A stretch of 64,000 bases of DNA from Micromonospora cabrerizensis (GCF_022230955.1 NZ_JAKKFI010000045.1:92918-156917), one strand, 5' to 3'; shown: positions 24,240 through 32,540, numbered from the stretch's first letter. The notes: generated from the sequence alone by a model not told the origin. Translations and numbers: made by a program.

Positions 24240-24385
24240 CAGGGCACCAGCCCGGCGGGGATGGCACCGAGCAGGACCAGTGCGAGCAGGGCCAGGCCGA
24301 GGATGGTCGCCACCCAGTCCTCGTTGAACGACAGCCGGGACTCCCCGGCCGTCGGTGGGGTGGGCGGTGACGGGTCGGTGGTCAT
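24239..24385 (-). CDS. 48-residue single-helix membrane peptide upstream of YeiH-like transporter
   Basis: This ORF too short for common gene finders has a clear GGAGG ribosome binding site 7 bases before ATG 24385 and a TGATG overlap with the transporter start. The product has a polar N-terminus (MTTDPSPPTPPTAGESRL) with NEDWVATI before one hydrophobic helix (about residues 27-46, ILGLALLALVLLGAIPAGL). There is no signal cleavage site. The tight coupling suggests a small accessory subunit of the transporter. I do not recognise a family name. Confidence 0.75.
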   Translation of the reverse strand: MTTDPSPPTPPTAGESRLSFNEDWVATILGLALLALVLLGAIPAGLVP

Positions 24386-24478
24386 GGCGTACCTCCAGGG
24401 GTGACCGGATCCGGGCGTGCCGGATCGGCGGAGAAGCGGGACACGGAAACGCGAGGGCCTCGACGACCGCGCGGAAGA

Positions 24479-24533
24479 GCGCCGGGGGCCGGAGCCCCGC
24501 GGACGGCGCACGATCCGGCCACGACGGCCGGAT
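24479..24533 (-). promoter_or_regulatory. Two hairpins in the leader transcript, candidate attenuator
   Basis: Between the leader peptide stop and the 48-residue ORF, the minus-strand RNA can form ATCCGGCC/GGCCGGAT (24526-24533 with 24513-24520, 5-base loop). It can also form a longer stem, GCGCCG/CGGCGC (24504-24509 with 24479-24484) enclosing GGGGC/GCCCC (24494-24498 with 24485-24489). Position and stacking fit a translation-coupled attenuator read after the leader peptide; this is inference. Confidence 0.5.
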
Positions 24534-24548
24534 GAGAGACGGCGGCGG

Positions 24549-24641
24549 TCAGTCGATCGCTGGTGAGCCCGGACAGAGTTCCGAGGCGACGCGCATCAGG
24601 TCCACGACCCGACGCGAGGTGAGGAGCGGACCGACCGGCAT
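24549..24641 (-). CDS. Sulfur-operon leader peptide (30 aa)
   Basis: A 30-codon ORF starts at ATG 24641 and stops at 24549. Its core LTSRRVVDLMRVASELC (residues 7-23) closely matches the LTSRRHVDL.RVAS..C pattern that I know from the short putative leader peptides preceding cysteine and sulfate-assimilation operons in Streptomyces and relatives. The single Cys codon near the C-terminus is the expected sensor. It lies 163 bases upstream of the 48-residue membrane peptide and YeiH-like gene, with two hairpins between. It therefore supports cysteine- or sulfur-dependent control of that transporter operon. The start is preceded only by AGGTGA. Confidence 0.8.
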   Translation of the reverse strand: MPVGPLLTSRRVVDLMRVASELCPGSPAID

Positions 24642-24650
24642 TCACCTATT

Positions 24651-24671
24651 TTCCTACCGACACGATAGGAA
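24651..24671 (-). promoter_or_regulatory. TTCCTA-N9-TAGGAA palindrome upstream of sulfur leader
   Basis: TTCCTA (24651-24656) and TAGGAA (24666-24671) form a 21-bp inverted repeat 10 bases upstream of the leader peptide start, in a local AT-rich stretch. It lies where the promoter should be and is a good candidate for a regulator operator. The regulator is unknown. Confidence 0.5.
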
Positions 24672-24773
24672 TTCAAGACCGATCGAGCGCGGATTGGATC
24701 CGTTGGCCCCGTTCCACAGCCGACGGGGCCGGGAGCCATACCGGCCCCGGCCCCGTCGGTACGCGCGAGATCC

Positions 24774-26648
24774 CTACGAGACCGGGTACTGCTTGAGGTA
24801 GACCGGTACGCCGACCTTGGTCATGTCGGCCGCCTCACCGACGCCGTTGACCACGTGGTCGATCGTGCCGGCACTGAGGTTGACGGTCATGATGTGGTGC
24901 AGCTTCACGCCCGGCCGGTTCGGCACCTCGAAGCCGTTCTCGGTGTGGATCGACGGGTTGTTCTGGTTGAACACGTACACCCCGCCGCCGTGCAGGGTGT
25001 GGTGACGCACCCGGTCACCGACCTTGTACCCGGCCCAACCCTCGACCGCGCCGTTCATCCAGTCGGCCTGGGTCGGCGGGTCGTACGGCAGCTCGTTCTG
25101 GTACAGGATCGTGGTGCCGTGCTCGCCGTTCCAGACCGTGTTGTAGCGCTGGAAGTGCTCCACGAACAGGCCGGTCGCGGTCACGTGGTCGCCATTGATG
25201 ACAGCGCCGTAGCGACCGGTGTTGGTGCGCCAGCGGTCGGTGTCACCGTTGACGCCCTCGGTGAAGCCCTCGACGCCGTGGTCACCGCGCCAGACCCAGG
25301 TGTGGTCGATGAGCACGTTGTCGCTGTTGACCTCCAGCGCGGTGTTCGTCCGGCCGATGTGCGGGCCACCGACCCGGAAGTACACGTCCGACAGCGTAGT
25401 CGGGTTGTGCGGGCTGCTGGCGTTGTGGCCGTGCTGGCGCCCGACCCGCAGCAGGACCGGCGACTCGACCAGACCGGCGTCGATCGTGACACCGGCGACG
25501 ATCACGCCGGGGACACCGGCGACGTCGAGCGGGATGGCGCCGTTCACCGCGGTGAGCGTCGCGTGGCCGATCCCGAGCACCACCGTGCCCGGACGCCGGA
25601 CCTCGATGCTGCGGGCGATGTCGTACGTGCCGGGGGTGAGCAGCAGGTGCTTGCCGCGCGCGAGCTGGGCGTTGATGACGCGTACCGGGTCGGACGGCTT
25701 GGCGACGAAGAAGTCGCCGATGCCGATCGTCCGCCCCGGCGTCATGCCGTCGGCCCAGGAGACACCCCGGGTGTCACGCTGCGCGGCGGGCACCCGTACG
25801 TGGTAGCGGCCCTTGCCGTCGACGAAGAGGTACGGCTTCTCCCGGCTCAGCGGGGTGGTCTCCAGGGTGGTGTACGGCGGGTCGGGGAACGTGGCGTCGT
25901 CCGGTGCGCCCTCGACGCCCGCGAAGACCTGGTTCCACACCGCGTTGGACCAGCTGCCGACCTCGCTGTTACGGGTCAGCCACTGCTGCTGCGAGCCGTT
26001 GGTGGTGGCCGGCAGCCGCGAGTCGGCGATGAATCCGCCGCTGGCGAACTGCGGGCCGGCCGTGCAGTAGTCCATCAGCGACAGACCGCCGCCGCCGATG
26101 TTCAGTCGGCGCATCGACACCGCCTGGGACACCGCCCAGAAGTTCGCCGTCGACCGGCAGCCGTCCTGACCGGCGGCGTTGACGGTGAGCGACAGGTTGG
26201 ACAGGGTGCGCCAGAAGTTGACCAGCGCGAGGCAGTTGCCGGTGCCACCGTCGGCCAGGCAGCGGTTGTAGACCTCGAGTTTGCCGTTGACGGTGACGTC
26301 GGTGGGCGAGGCGCCCAGACCGGAGACCTCGGTGTAGTAGCCGACCTTGGCCTGCAACGGCTGCTCGGCCGTGCCGTACGTGCCCGGCTTGAACAGGTAG
26401 GCGTGCCGCTCGGTGCCCATCTCGTTGTCGACCTGCCGGGCGTGGGCCGCGTCCAGGGTCTGCTGGATCTCGGCGACCGGCATACCCGGGTCGAAGATCG
26501 TCACGTTGGGGCCGAAGTCCGGTGCGCCGGACGGCGGACGGCCGGCGCTGGCGGCGGTGCTGGTCACCACGACGGCGGTGGCCACCACCAGAGCGAGGAG
26601 AAGGGTACGACCGGAGGTCCGGCGAACCCGTCGGGGCGGGACTGTCAT
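24774..26648 (-). CDS. Secreted right-handed beta-helix protein, probable polysaccharide-active enzyme
   Basis: This 624-residue exported protein has a signal peptide (GRTLLLALVVATAVVVTSTA, cleavage near ASA/GRP). Its first part, FGPNVTIFDPGMPVAEIQQTLD, then HAYLFKPGTYG, LSLTVNAAGQDGC and GGFIADSRLP, is the opening coil of a pectate-lyase/GH55-like fold. A second beta-helix block has LTPGTYDIARSIEVRRPGTV, VLGIGHATLTAVNGAIPLDV, DNVLIDHTWVWRGDHGV and NGDHVTATGLFVEHFQ. Such proteins degrade glycans outside the cell. I cannot place it in a numbered glycoside hydrolase family. ATG 26648 was chosen because the signal peptide follows directly. A 12-bp LacI-family-type palindrome lies about 55 bases upstream. 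Confidence 0.75.
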   Translation of the reverse strand: MTVPPRRVRRTSGRTLLLALVVATAVVVTSTAASAGRPPSGAPDFGPNVTIFDPGMPVAEIQQTLDAAHARQVDNEMGTERHAYLFKPGTYGTAEQPLQAKVGYYTEVSGLGASPTDVTVNGKLEVYNRCLADGGTGNCLALVNFWRTLSNLSLTVNAAGQDGCRSTANFWAVSQAVSMRRLNIGGGGLSLMDYCTAGPQFASGGFIADSRLPATTNGSQQQWLTRNSEVGSWSNAVWNQVFAGVEGAPDDATFPDPPYTTLETTPLSREKPYLFVDGKGRYHVRVPAAQRDTRGVSWADGMTPGRTIGIGDFFVAKPSDPVRVINAQLARGKHLLLTPGTYDIARSIEVRRPGTVVLGIGHATLTAVNGAIPLDVAGVPGVIVAGVTIDAGLVESPVLLRVGRQHGHNASSPHNPTTLSDVYFRVGGPHIGRTNTALEVNSDNVLIDHTWVWRGDHGVEGFTEGVNGDTDRWRTNTGRYGAVINGDHVTATGLFVEHFQRYNTVWNGEHGTTILYQNELPYDPPTQADWMNGAVEGWAGYKVGDRVRHHTLHGGGVYVFNQNNPSIHTENGFEVPNRPGVKLHHIMTVNLSAGTIDHVVNGVGEAADMTKVGVPVYLKQYPVS

Positions 26649-26703
26649 GTGGTTCGTCCTCTCCGCTGGCCGGACCTCGTACCTCCGGCACAGCTGGGGC
26701 GGT

Positions 26704-26715
26704 GAGAGCGCTCTC
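26704..26715 (-). promoter_or_regulatory. LacI-family operator-like palindrome GAGAGCGCTCTC
   Basis: The perfect 12-bp palindrome at 26704-26715 resembles the CebR/CelR-type operators (GGGAGCGCTCCC core) that control cellulose and other carbohydrate genes in actinobacteria. It is upstream of the beta-helix protein start, so that gene is probably induced by a sugar released from a polymer. Confidence 0.7.
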
Positions 26716-26889
26716 TGACCCCTCCGGCCGGGGTGGGGCCGGGACGCAGGGGTTGACATGTTTCTACCCGCTAAATCGACCGCACGCCATCAGCCGCCCA
26801 CCGCGAATGTCGACGCGGACCGTGCCGGCGGTACGTCGGCGGTACGTCGGCGGTACGAAAAGGGAACGCGGCGCTGGTCTGCTCGGGTC

Positions 26890-27840
26890 ATGCGAGTACG
26901 CAGGACACCTGGACCACTCCGGCCCCGACGGCGGGCACTCGTCGCGGTCACCGCCGTCGTCGCCGTCGCGCTGCCGCTGGCCGCGACGTCGATCGCGGGA
27001 GCCTGGCCCGGCTCGACCTCGGCCGGCCCGGTGTCGACCCGCACGGCCCCGGCCGACCCGGCCCCCGCCGGACCCGTCACGGCGGAGGAACGACAGCTCC
27101 TGAGCCGCGCCGAGTCGCTTCTCACCCGAGACTGCATGACCCGCGCGGGATTCCAGATGTGGCTGGACGCGTCGCCGCCGGCCGACGAGCTGCGCTCCTT
27201 TCCGTACATCGTCGACGACCTCGCGTGGGCGCGCCGGCACGGTTTCGGCTCGGACCTGGTGGAGGCGGTGGACGCCCGCCGGCTCGCCGACCCCAACCAG
27301 CGCTACGTCAGTGGCCTCTCCCCCGAGCGCAGGGAAGCACTGCTGGCCGCGCTCAACGGTCCTCGGCCGGAGGGCCTGGAGGCGCGGCTCCCCTCCGGTG
27401 GGGTGATGCGCCGCAGCGCCGAGGGGTGCACGTCCGAGGCGCAGCGTCAGCTCTACGGCGACCTGGCGCAGTGGTACCGGGCGAACAAGGTGGTCGCCGA
27501 CCTGAGCTACCTGCGGCAGCGCCGGGTCCTCGCCGACCCCGCCTGGACGGCCGCGCTGCGGCCGTGGGCGCGGTGCCTGCGGCAGCAGGGGTACGCCGCC
27601 GACAGCCCGCAACGACTGCGGGAGAGCGTCGGCGACCGCGGCCGGGAAGCCGAGATCGCCGCCGCGGTCGCCGAGGCACGGTGCGCCCAGGACGGGCTCG
27701 CCGCGACGGCACGGGAGCTGGACGCCCGCCACGGCGACGAGCTGGCGGCGGCTCACCACCAGGACGTGGCGACCAGGAACCGGCTGGAGCACGGGGCGAT
27801 CCCTCGGGCCCGGGCCGTGGTCGCCAGCGAGCAGGAATGA
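26890..27840 (+). CDS. Exported protein of unknown function
   Basis: This 316-residue protein has a basic N-terminus and a hydrophobic segment (RRRALVAVTAVVAVALPLAA, residues about 16-35), so it is exported or membrane-anchored. A Pro/Ala/Thr-rich linker follows, then an alpha-helical, charged domain rich in Arg/Glu, with Cys near positions 80, 187, 235 and 265 (DCMTRAGF, GCTSEAQR, ARCLRQQG, ARCAQDG). Cys pairs suggest disulfides. Start ATG 26890 is the one that puts the helix correctly at the front, although no good ribosome binding site precedes it. It is 39 bases upstream of the I36-type gene and may share its transcript. No family recognised. Confidence 0.6.
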   Translation: MRVRRTPGPLRPRRRALVAVTAVVAVALPLAATSIAGAWPGSTSAGPVSTRTAPADPAPAGPVTAEERQLLSRAESLLTRDCMTRAGFQMWLDASPPADELRSFPYIVDDLAWARRHGFGSDLVEAVDARRLADPNQRYVSGLSPERREALLAALNGPRPEGLEARLPSGGVMRRSAEGCTSEAQRQLYGDLAQWYRANKVVADLSYLRQRRVLADPAWTAALRPWARCLRQQGYAADSPQRLRESVGDRGREAEIAAAVAEARCAQDGLAATARELDARHGDELAAAHHQDVATRNRLEHGAIPRARAVVASEQE

Positions 27841-27879
27841 ACGCCGAGGCGATGGTCGCCCGGCGAGAAGGAGGACGAG

Positions 27880-28434
27880 ATGAGACGTATCCACCTGGTC
27901 ATGGCGGGGGCCGCGATGCTCGCGATGCTGCTGTCCGGCGCACCGGCGGCCGCATCCCCCGCGCAACCCGACTCGGTCGGGTCGGCCAGTCAGGCCGCAC
28001 CGGTCGACCGGGACGGCCGGGCCGAGCGGGTCGACCTACCCCGGAGAACCCCGGCGGACGGCGCGCGGACGGCCGCGGAGGGCAACGGCTACTTCTACGC
28101 CTACGAGCACGCCTACTGGGGTGGTGGCTGGTGCGCGTGGGCGGGCAACGCGAAGAACTGGATCAACCCGGGCGGCGCCGGCACCAGCGGCCAGTGGGGC
28201 TGCGGCGGTAACTACGGCTTCGACAACATCGCCACGTCGGTGTGGAACAACGGGGTCCGCCACAACTACGACGCGGTACGGATGCACGTCGGGACGTTCC
28301 ACAGCGGTGGCAGCATGTGCCTGTCCCGCGGCGACTCCTGGGCCGACTTCACCCTCGGCTGGCAGGTCTTCAACGACGGCACCGCCGCCGACAACCAGAT
28401 CAGTTCGCACTACTGGGGCGTCTCCTGCGTATGA
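27880..28434 (+). CDS. Secreted peptidase inhibitor I36-like (beta/gamma-crystallin fold) protein
   Basis: This 184-residue secreted protein has a signal peptide (MRRIHLVMAGAAMLAMLLSG, cleaved near AAA/SPA), a propeptide-like acidic/Arg region, and a C-terminal domain of about 100 residues. The domain has FYAYEHAYWGGGWCAWAG, GCGGNYGFDNIATSVWNNG and DFTLGWQVFNDGTAADNQIS. This matches the I36 family of Streptomyces metalloproteinase inhibitors, which fold as a beta/gamma crystallin. Four Cys could make two disulfides. Target protease unknown. GAAGGAGG precedes ATG 27880 at 6 bases. A strong terminator follows. Confidence 0.82.
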   Translation: MRRIHLVMAGAAMLAMLLSGAPAAASPAQPDSVGSASQAAPVDRDGRAERVDLPRRTPADGARTAAEGNGYFYAYEHAYWGGGWCAWAGNAKNWINPGGAGTSGQWGCGGNYGFDNIATSVWNNGVRHNYDAVRMHVGTFHSGGSMCLSRGDSWADFTLGWQVFNDGTAADNQISSHYWGVSCV

Positions 28435-28440
28435 CGCCCA

Positions 28441-28472
28441 GCCGGGCGGGGGCCATCGAGCCCCCGCCCGGC
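28441..28472. terminator. Strong bidirectional terminator
   Basis: A 13-bp G+C stem (GCCGGGCGGGGGC, 28441-28453, with 28460-28472) and 6-base loop separates the convergent I36-type gene and SARP regulator. Confidence 0.9.
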
Positions 28473-28482
28473 ACCACCACGC

Positions 28483-29226
28483 TCAGCAGGGGACATCACC
28501 GGACAGCAGCGCACGGTGCAGGTCACGCAGCTCCCGACCCGGCTCGATGGCGAGCTGCGCCGACAGCTCCGCCCGCCAGTCCCGGTAGACCCCCAGGCCG
28601 TCGGCGGTACGGCCACTGTGGTGCAGGGCCAGCATCAACTGACCACGCAGTCGCTCCCGGTACGGGTGCCGGCGTACCAGCGTGACCAGTTCCCCGACCA
28701 CCTGCGGGTGGTGGCACAAGGCCAACCGCGCGGCCACCCGCTGCTCGACGGCGGCAAGCCGTGCCTCCTCCAGTTGCGGCGCCTCGGCGTCGGTCAGCTC
28801 GTCGGTGCCGTCGGCCAGCGCCGGCCCGCGCCACCACCCCAGACCCGCGGTCAGCGCGTCCGACGCCTCGGCCGCCCGCCCCGCACGGAGCAGCAGGTCG
28901 GCTCGCCGCACCTCGTCGAGGAACCGGTCGAGGTCGAGCTCACCCGGTGCCACGCGCAGCGCGTACCCGTCCCGCCAGGACCGGATGCGGTCGGCCCCGA
29001 GCGACGCGCGCAGCCCGCTGATCCGCTTGCGCAGCTGGGTACGCGCCGTCGCGGGCGGTCGCTCGGCCCACAGCAGGCGTACCAGCCGATCCACCGACAC
29101 CATCCGGCCGCGCGCGAGCAGCAGCGCGGCCAGTACCGAACGCTGCTGCGGGCCGGCCAGGCGCACCGGCCGACCCGCCCGGACGGCCTCGATCGGCCCC
29201 AGGATGCGAAAGTCCATCTGCGTCAC
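28483..29226 (-). CDS. SARP-type transcriptional regulator (OmpR-like DNA-binding domain + BTAD)
   Basis: This 247-residue protein has an N-terminal winged helix (FRILGPIEAVRAGRPVRLAG, then ALLLARGRMVSVDRLVRLLW, ATARTQLRKRISGLRASLG) and a C-terminal bacterial transcriptional activation domain (residues about 100-245, with HPYRERLRGQLMLALHHSGR and GLGVYRDWRAELSAQL), the standard small SARP layout. SARPs activate secondary-metabolite genes from direct repeats about 11 bp apart. The GTG at 29226 is preferred because GAGGAGG lies 6 bases before it. It is divergent from the AfsR-like gene at 29415 and shares the putative repeat site at 29264-29294. Its targets are unknown. Confidence 0.92.
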   Translation of the reverse strand: MTQMDFRILGPIEAVRAGRPVRLAGPQQRSVLAALLLARGRMVSVDRLVRLLWAERPPATARTQLRKRISGLRASLGADRIRSWRDGYALRVAPGELDLDRFLDEVRRADLLLRAGRAAEASDALTAGLGWWRGPALADGTDELTDAEAPQLEEARLAAVEQRVAARLALCHHPQVVGELVTLVRRHPYRERLRGQLMLALHHSGRTADGLGVYRDWRAELSAQLAIEPGRELRDLHRALLSGDVPC

Positions 29227-29263
29227 CTGTTCCTCCTCGTCGCCGAGCACACGGTCGCAGCGG

Positions 29264-29294
29264 GCGTCGTCGAAGCGCTGTCATCGCGCTGTCA
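29264..29294. promoter_or_regulatory. Three 9-bp direct repeats at 11-bp spacing, candidate SARP binding site
   Basis: GCGCTGTCA occurs at 29275-29283 and 29286-29294, with a weaker copy (GCGTCGTCG) at 29264-29272, all in the same 11-bp phase. An 11-bp spacing of direct repeats is the hallmark of SARP operators. A second set, ACCGTCGTGT at 29334 and 29347 and ACCGTCGC at 29358, lies nearer the AfsR-like start. Both are in the 188-base divergent gap. Confidence 0.6.
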
Positions 29295-29414
29295 CGGCCC
29301 TTCCCGTGGGCGAACACCGTGCGTCACGGTCACACCGTCGTGTCGGACCGTCGTGTTACCGTCGCTCTCGGTCGGTGCCGTGCGGCGTCTGGTCGTCCCG
29401 ACCCTGGGGGCTTC

Positions 29415-32400
29415 GTGGAGTGGGACTTCGCCGTGCTCGGCACGCTTCGCGTCACCCGGCACGACCGCGTGATCCCCGTCCCGGCCAACCGGCAGCGGGC
29501 GTTGCTGGCGACGCTGCTGCTCAACCGGGGTGAGACGGTCAGCGTCCCCGCCCTCGTCGACCGGGTCTGGGGCTCCCGGGCACCCGCCCACGCAAAGGCG
29601 GCGCTGCACTCACTGGTCCGGCGGCTGCGCAGCACCCTCACCATCGAGGACCACCCGGGCGAGCTGATTGCGACGCGGGCCAGCGGCTACGTCCTCGACC
29701 TGCCCCCGGCCGCCCTCGACCTCGCCCGCTTCGACACGCTCGTGGCGGCCGGCCTGCCCGCCGACCCACACCGCCGCGCCGACCTGCTGCGCGACGCCCT
29801 GGCGCTGTGGCGCGGTGACCCGTTGGCAGACGTCGACTCCGAGGTGCTGCACCGCGAGGATGTGCCGGCCCTGACCGAGCGGTGGGCGCGCGCCACCGAG
29901 GTCTTCTTCGACACCGAGCTGACCCTCGGCCGGCACACCGAGATCGTCGCGGAGCTGCGACAGGCGACCCGGCGCAGCCCGTTGCGCGAGGGGCTGTGGG
30001 CACAGCTGATGCTCGCGCTGTATCGCAGCGGGCGGCAGGCCGAAGCCCTCGACGCCTTCCATCGGCTCGCCGCGATCCTCGCCGACGAGTTGGGCGTCGA
30101 CCCGGGGCCGGCGGTGCTGAAGCTGCGCGACGGCGTGCTCCGCGCGGACCCCGCGCTGAGCTGGCGACCACCCGCGGCGACGCCCACCGTCACTCCCGCC
30201 GCACCACCGATGTTCCAACTGCCGGCCGACACCGGCGGGCTGCACGGTCGCGCCGCGACGGTCGCGGCCATCCGGCGGTCCATCGGCACGGCCGTCAGCG
30301 AGGGACGCCTGCCGCTGGTGTCCGTCTCGGGTGCCCCGGGCGTCGGCAAGACCGCCCTCGCCGTCCACCTCGGACACCAGCTCGCCGACGAGTTTCCCGA
30401 CGGCCAGTGGTACGTCCGTCTGCGCGGCCAGCAGCAGACCCACGCTCGCCCGCTCGACGTCCTCGCCGAGTTGCTCACCTACTCGGGCGTGCGTGGTGCG
30501 GCCCAACCCGCCACGGCCGACGCGCGCGCCACCGCGCTGCGGGCGGCTCTCGCCGGCCGCCGCGTCCTCATCGTCCTGGACGACGCCGCCTCGGCGGAGC
30601 AGGTCGAGCCGCTGCTGCCCGGTGCCGGTGGCTGCGCGGTGATCGTGACCAGCCGCAGCACGCTCGGCGCGCTGGTGGCGCTGCACGGTGGCCGTGCCAT
30701 CGGTCTTGACCCGCTCAGTCCGCAGGACGCGGTCGACCTGCTCACCGCGGTGTTCCAGGATCACGGTTTCTCCGTCGCGCCGGACGTCGTGCGCGACCTG
30801 GCCGGGCTCTGCGGCAACCTCCCGCTGGCACTGCGCATCGTGGCGGCCAACCTGGCCACGGCCGGCCCGACCGACGCGCACGCGTACGTGCGGCGACTGC
30901 GCGACGGCGACCGACTCGGCGGCCTGTCGGTGCCCGGTGATCCGCGAGTGACGCTGCGCGCCGCGATCGCGCCGTCCTACCAGCGGCTCGGCGCAGCGGA
31001 GCGGCGGGCGCTGCGGCTGCTCGGGTCGACGCCCACCGACTGCTTCACCATCGAGGACCTCGCGGCCCTCACGGACGTCGACTGGCCCGTCGCGGACGCG
31101 CTGCTGCGCACCCTGACCAGCAGCCACCTGGTCCGCCCCGCCCGGGGCGGCCGGTTCGCCACCCACGACCTGATCCGCCTGTACGCCGCCGAGCAGTCCC
31201 ACCTCGAGGACACCGCCGACCAGCGCGCCGAAGCCCTCAGCCGGCTGTTCCACGGTTACCTGGCCACCGCCGACGCGCTGGCGCGGCGCAGCTATCCCCG
31301 GATGGCGTTCCTCCCGCAACCCGCCGGGCCGGTCCGGCGCACGGCCGCGGCGGCACTACCGGAGCAACCGGGCTGGTTCCGCGCCGAGTACGCCAATCTG
31401 CTGGCCGCGATCCGGCACCTGGCGCAGCACGGCCCGCGGGAGATCGCCTGGCACCTCGCCGACCGGATGCGCGGCTATCTCCAGGAGACCGGGGCACACG
31501 GCGAGTGGCGGTCGGTCGCCGAGCTGGGTCTGGCCCAGGCCCACCTTGAGGGCGACGACCAGGGGGTCGCCGCGATGCAGGCGAGCCTGGCGACGCTGAG
31601 CGCCAGCCGGGCCGACTACGCCGACGCGCGGCGGCGGTTCACCACGGCACTGACCATCCAGCTCCGTCTGGGCAACCGGGTCGGGCAGGCGTCCATCCTC
31701 AACAACCTCGGCATCGTGCACCGGGAGGAGGGCCGGCTGACCGAGGCCGGCGAGTGCTACGCGCAGGCCCTACGGCTCTACCGCGAGCTGGGCAACCGCT
31801 ACGCCGAGTGGAGCTGCCTGGGCAACGTCGGTGTCGTCCAGCTGGAGTTGGACCAACTGCCCGACGCGGTCCGGGCGCAGCAGGCCGCGCTGGACGGTTA
31901 CACGTCCCTGGCCGTCGCCGAGCAGCCGCTCAACGACATCGCCAACGTGCTGCACAACCTGGCCGTCGGCCTGCGCGCCCTCGGTCAACCCAGCCTGGCG
32001 GTGCTGCACCTCACCCGGGCCCTGGTGATCCGCCGGCAGGTGGGCAACCGCTACGGCGCCGCCACGGACCTGGATCAGCTCGCCGCCGCGTACGTCGACC
32101 TCGGCTACCACGCCAAGGCGCAGGACCTCGCCGAGGAGTGCCTGAGCATCGCCCGTGCGATCGGTCGACGCCGCGTCGAGGCGGAGGCGCTGGCCACCCT
32201 GGGCGCCGTCGCGCTCGGCCTGCACGGCCCGGCGGCGGCACTCGATCTGCTGCACCGGGCGCTGCGGCTGGCCCGCGAGATCGGTTACCGCCGGGCCGAG
32301 GTCAACGCCCATCTCGGCCTGGCCGCCGCGTACCGGGTGGCCGACCGGCACCGGGAGGCGGCGAGCCACGCCCAGATGGGCGAACAGCTCGCCCACGCGG

Positions 32401-32483
32401 CCCAACACCACCTGCTGGCCCGGCAGGCCCGGGCGTTGCGCGGGCCGGGCGAGCCCGAGACGCTGCTGCGGGCGGCCTGCTGA
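29415..32483 (+). CDS. AfsR-like regulator: SARP + NB-ARC ATPase + TPR repeats
   Basis: This 1022-residue regulator has four parts: a winged-helix DNA-binding domain (DFAVLGTLRVTRHDRVIPV, residues 1-90), BTAD (about 95-245), an NB-ARC P-loop ATPase with Walker A SGAPGVGKTALAVHL (about 308-322) and Walker B RVLIVLDDAASAEQ, then a winged-helix and C-terminal tetratricopeptide repeats (about 690-1000, such as ASILNNLGIVHREEGRLTEA). AfsR integrates phosphorylation and nucleotide signals to switch on antibiotic genes. Here no dedicated kinase gene is adjacent. GTG 29415 is chosen because it starts the DNA-binding domain and has GGGGG nearby. It is divergent from the small SARP. Confidence 0.9.
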   Translation: MEWDFAVLGTLRVTRHDRVIPVPANRQRALLATLLLNRGETVSVPALVDRVWGSRAPAHAKAALHSLVRRLRSTLTIEDHPGELIATRASGYVLDLPPAALDLARFDTLVAAGLPADPHRRADLLRDALALWRGDPLADVDSEVLHREDVPALTERWARATEVFFDTELTLGRHTEIVAELRQATRRSPLREGLWAQLMLALYRSGRQAEALDAFHRLAAILADELGVDPGPAVLKLRDGVLRADPALSWRPPAATPTVTPAAPPMFQLPADTGGLHGRAATVAAIRRSIGTAVSEGRLPLVSVSGAPGVGKTALAVHLGHQLADEFPDGQWYVRLRGQQQTHARPLDVLAELLTYSGVRGAAQPATADARATALRAALAGRRVLIVLDDAASAEQVEPLLPGAGGCAVIVTSRSTLGALVALHGGRAIGLDPLSPQDAVDLLTAVFQDHGFSVAPDVVRDLAGLCGNLPLALRIVAANLATAGPTDAHAYVRRLRDGDRLGGLSVPGDPRVTLRAAIAPSYQRLGAAERRALRLLGSTPTDCFTIEDLAALTDVDWPVADALLRTLTSSHLVRPARGGRFATHDLIRLYAAEQSHLEDTADQRAEALSRLFHGYLATADALARRSYPRMAFLPQPAGPVRRTAAAALPEQPGWFRAEYANLLAAIRHLAQHGPREIAWHLADRMRGYLQETGAHGEWRSVAELGLAQAHLEGDDQGVAAMQASLATLSASRADYADARRRFTTALTIQLRLGNRVGQASILNNLGIVHREEGRLTEAGECYAQALRLYRELGNRYAEWSCLGNVGVVQLELDQLPDAVRAQQAALDGYTSLAVAEQPLNDIANVLHNLAVGLRALGQPSLAVLHLTRALVIRRQVGNRYGAATDLDQLAAAYVDLGYHAKAQDLAEECLSIARAIGRRRVEAEALATLGAVALGLHGPAAALDLLHRALRLAREIGYRRAEVNAHLGLAAAYRVADRHREAASHAQMGEQLAHAAQHHLLARQARALRGPGEPETLLRAAC

Positions 32484-32540
32484 GCGCCGCCACGGCCGGG
32501 CCCGACGTCGCCGGCCGACCTCCGGTCACCGTCACGCGGT

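Noticed and set aside
24382..24645. 87-aa minus-strand ORF overlapping the sulfur leader
   Set aside because: Runs in another frame without a family; the 30-codon leader in a different frame matches a known pattern.
25813..26070. Plus-strand ORFs opposite the beta-helix gene
   Set aside because: Antisense shadows lacking ribosome site or similarity.
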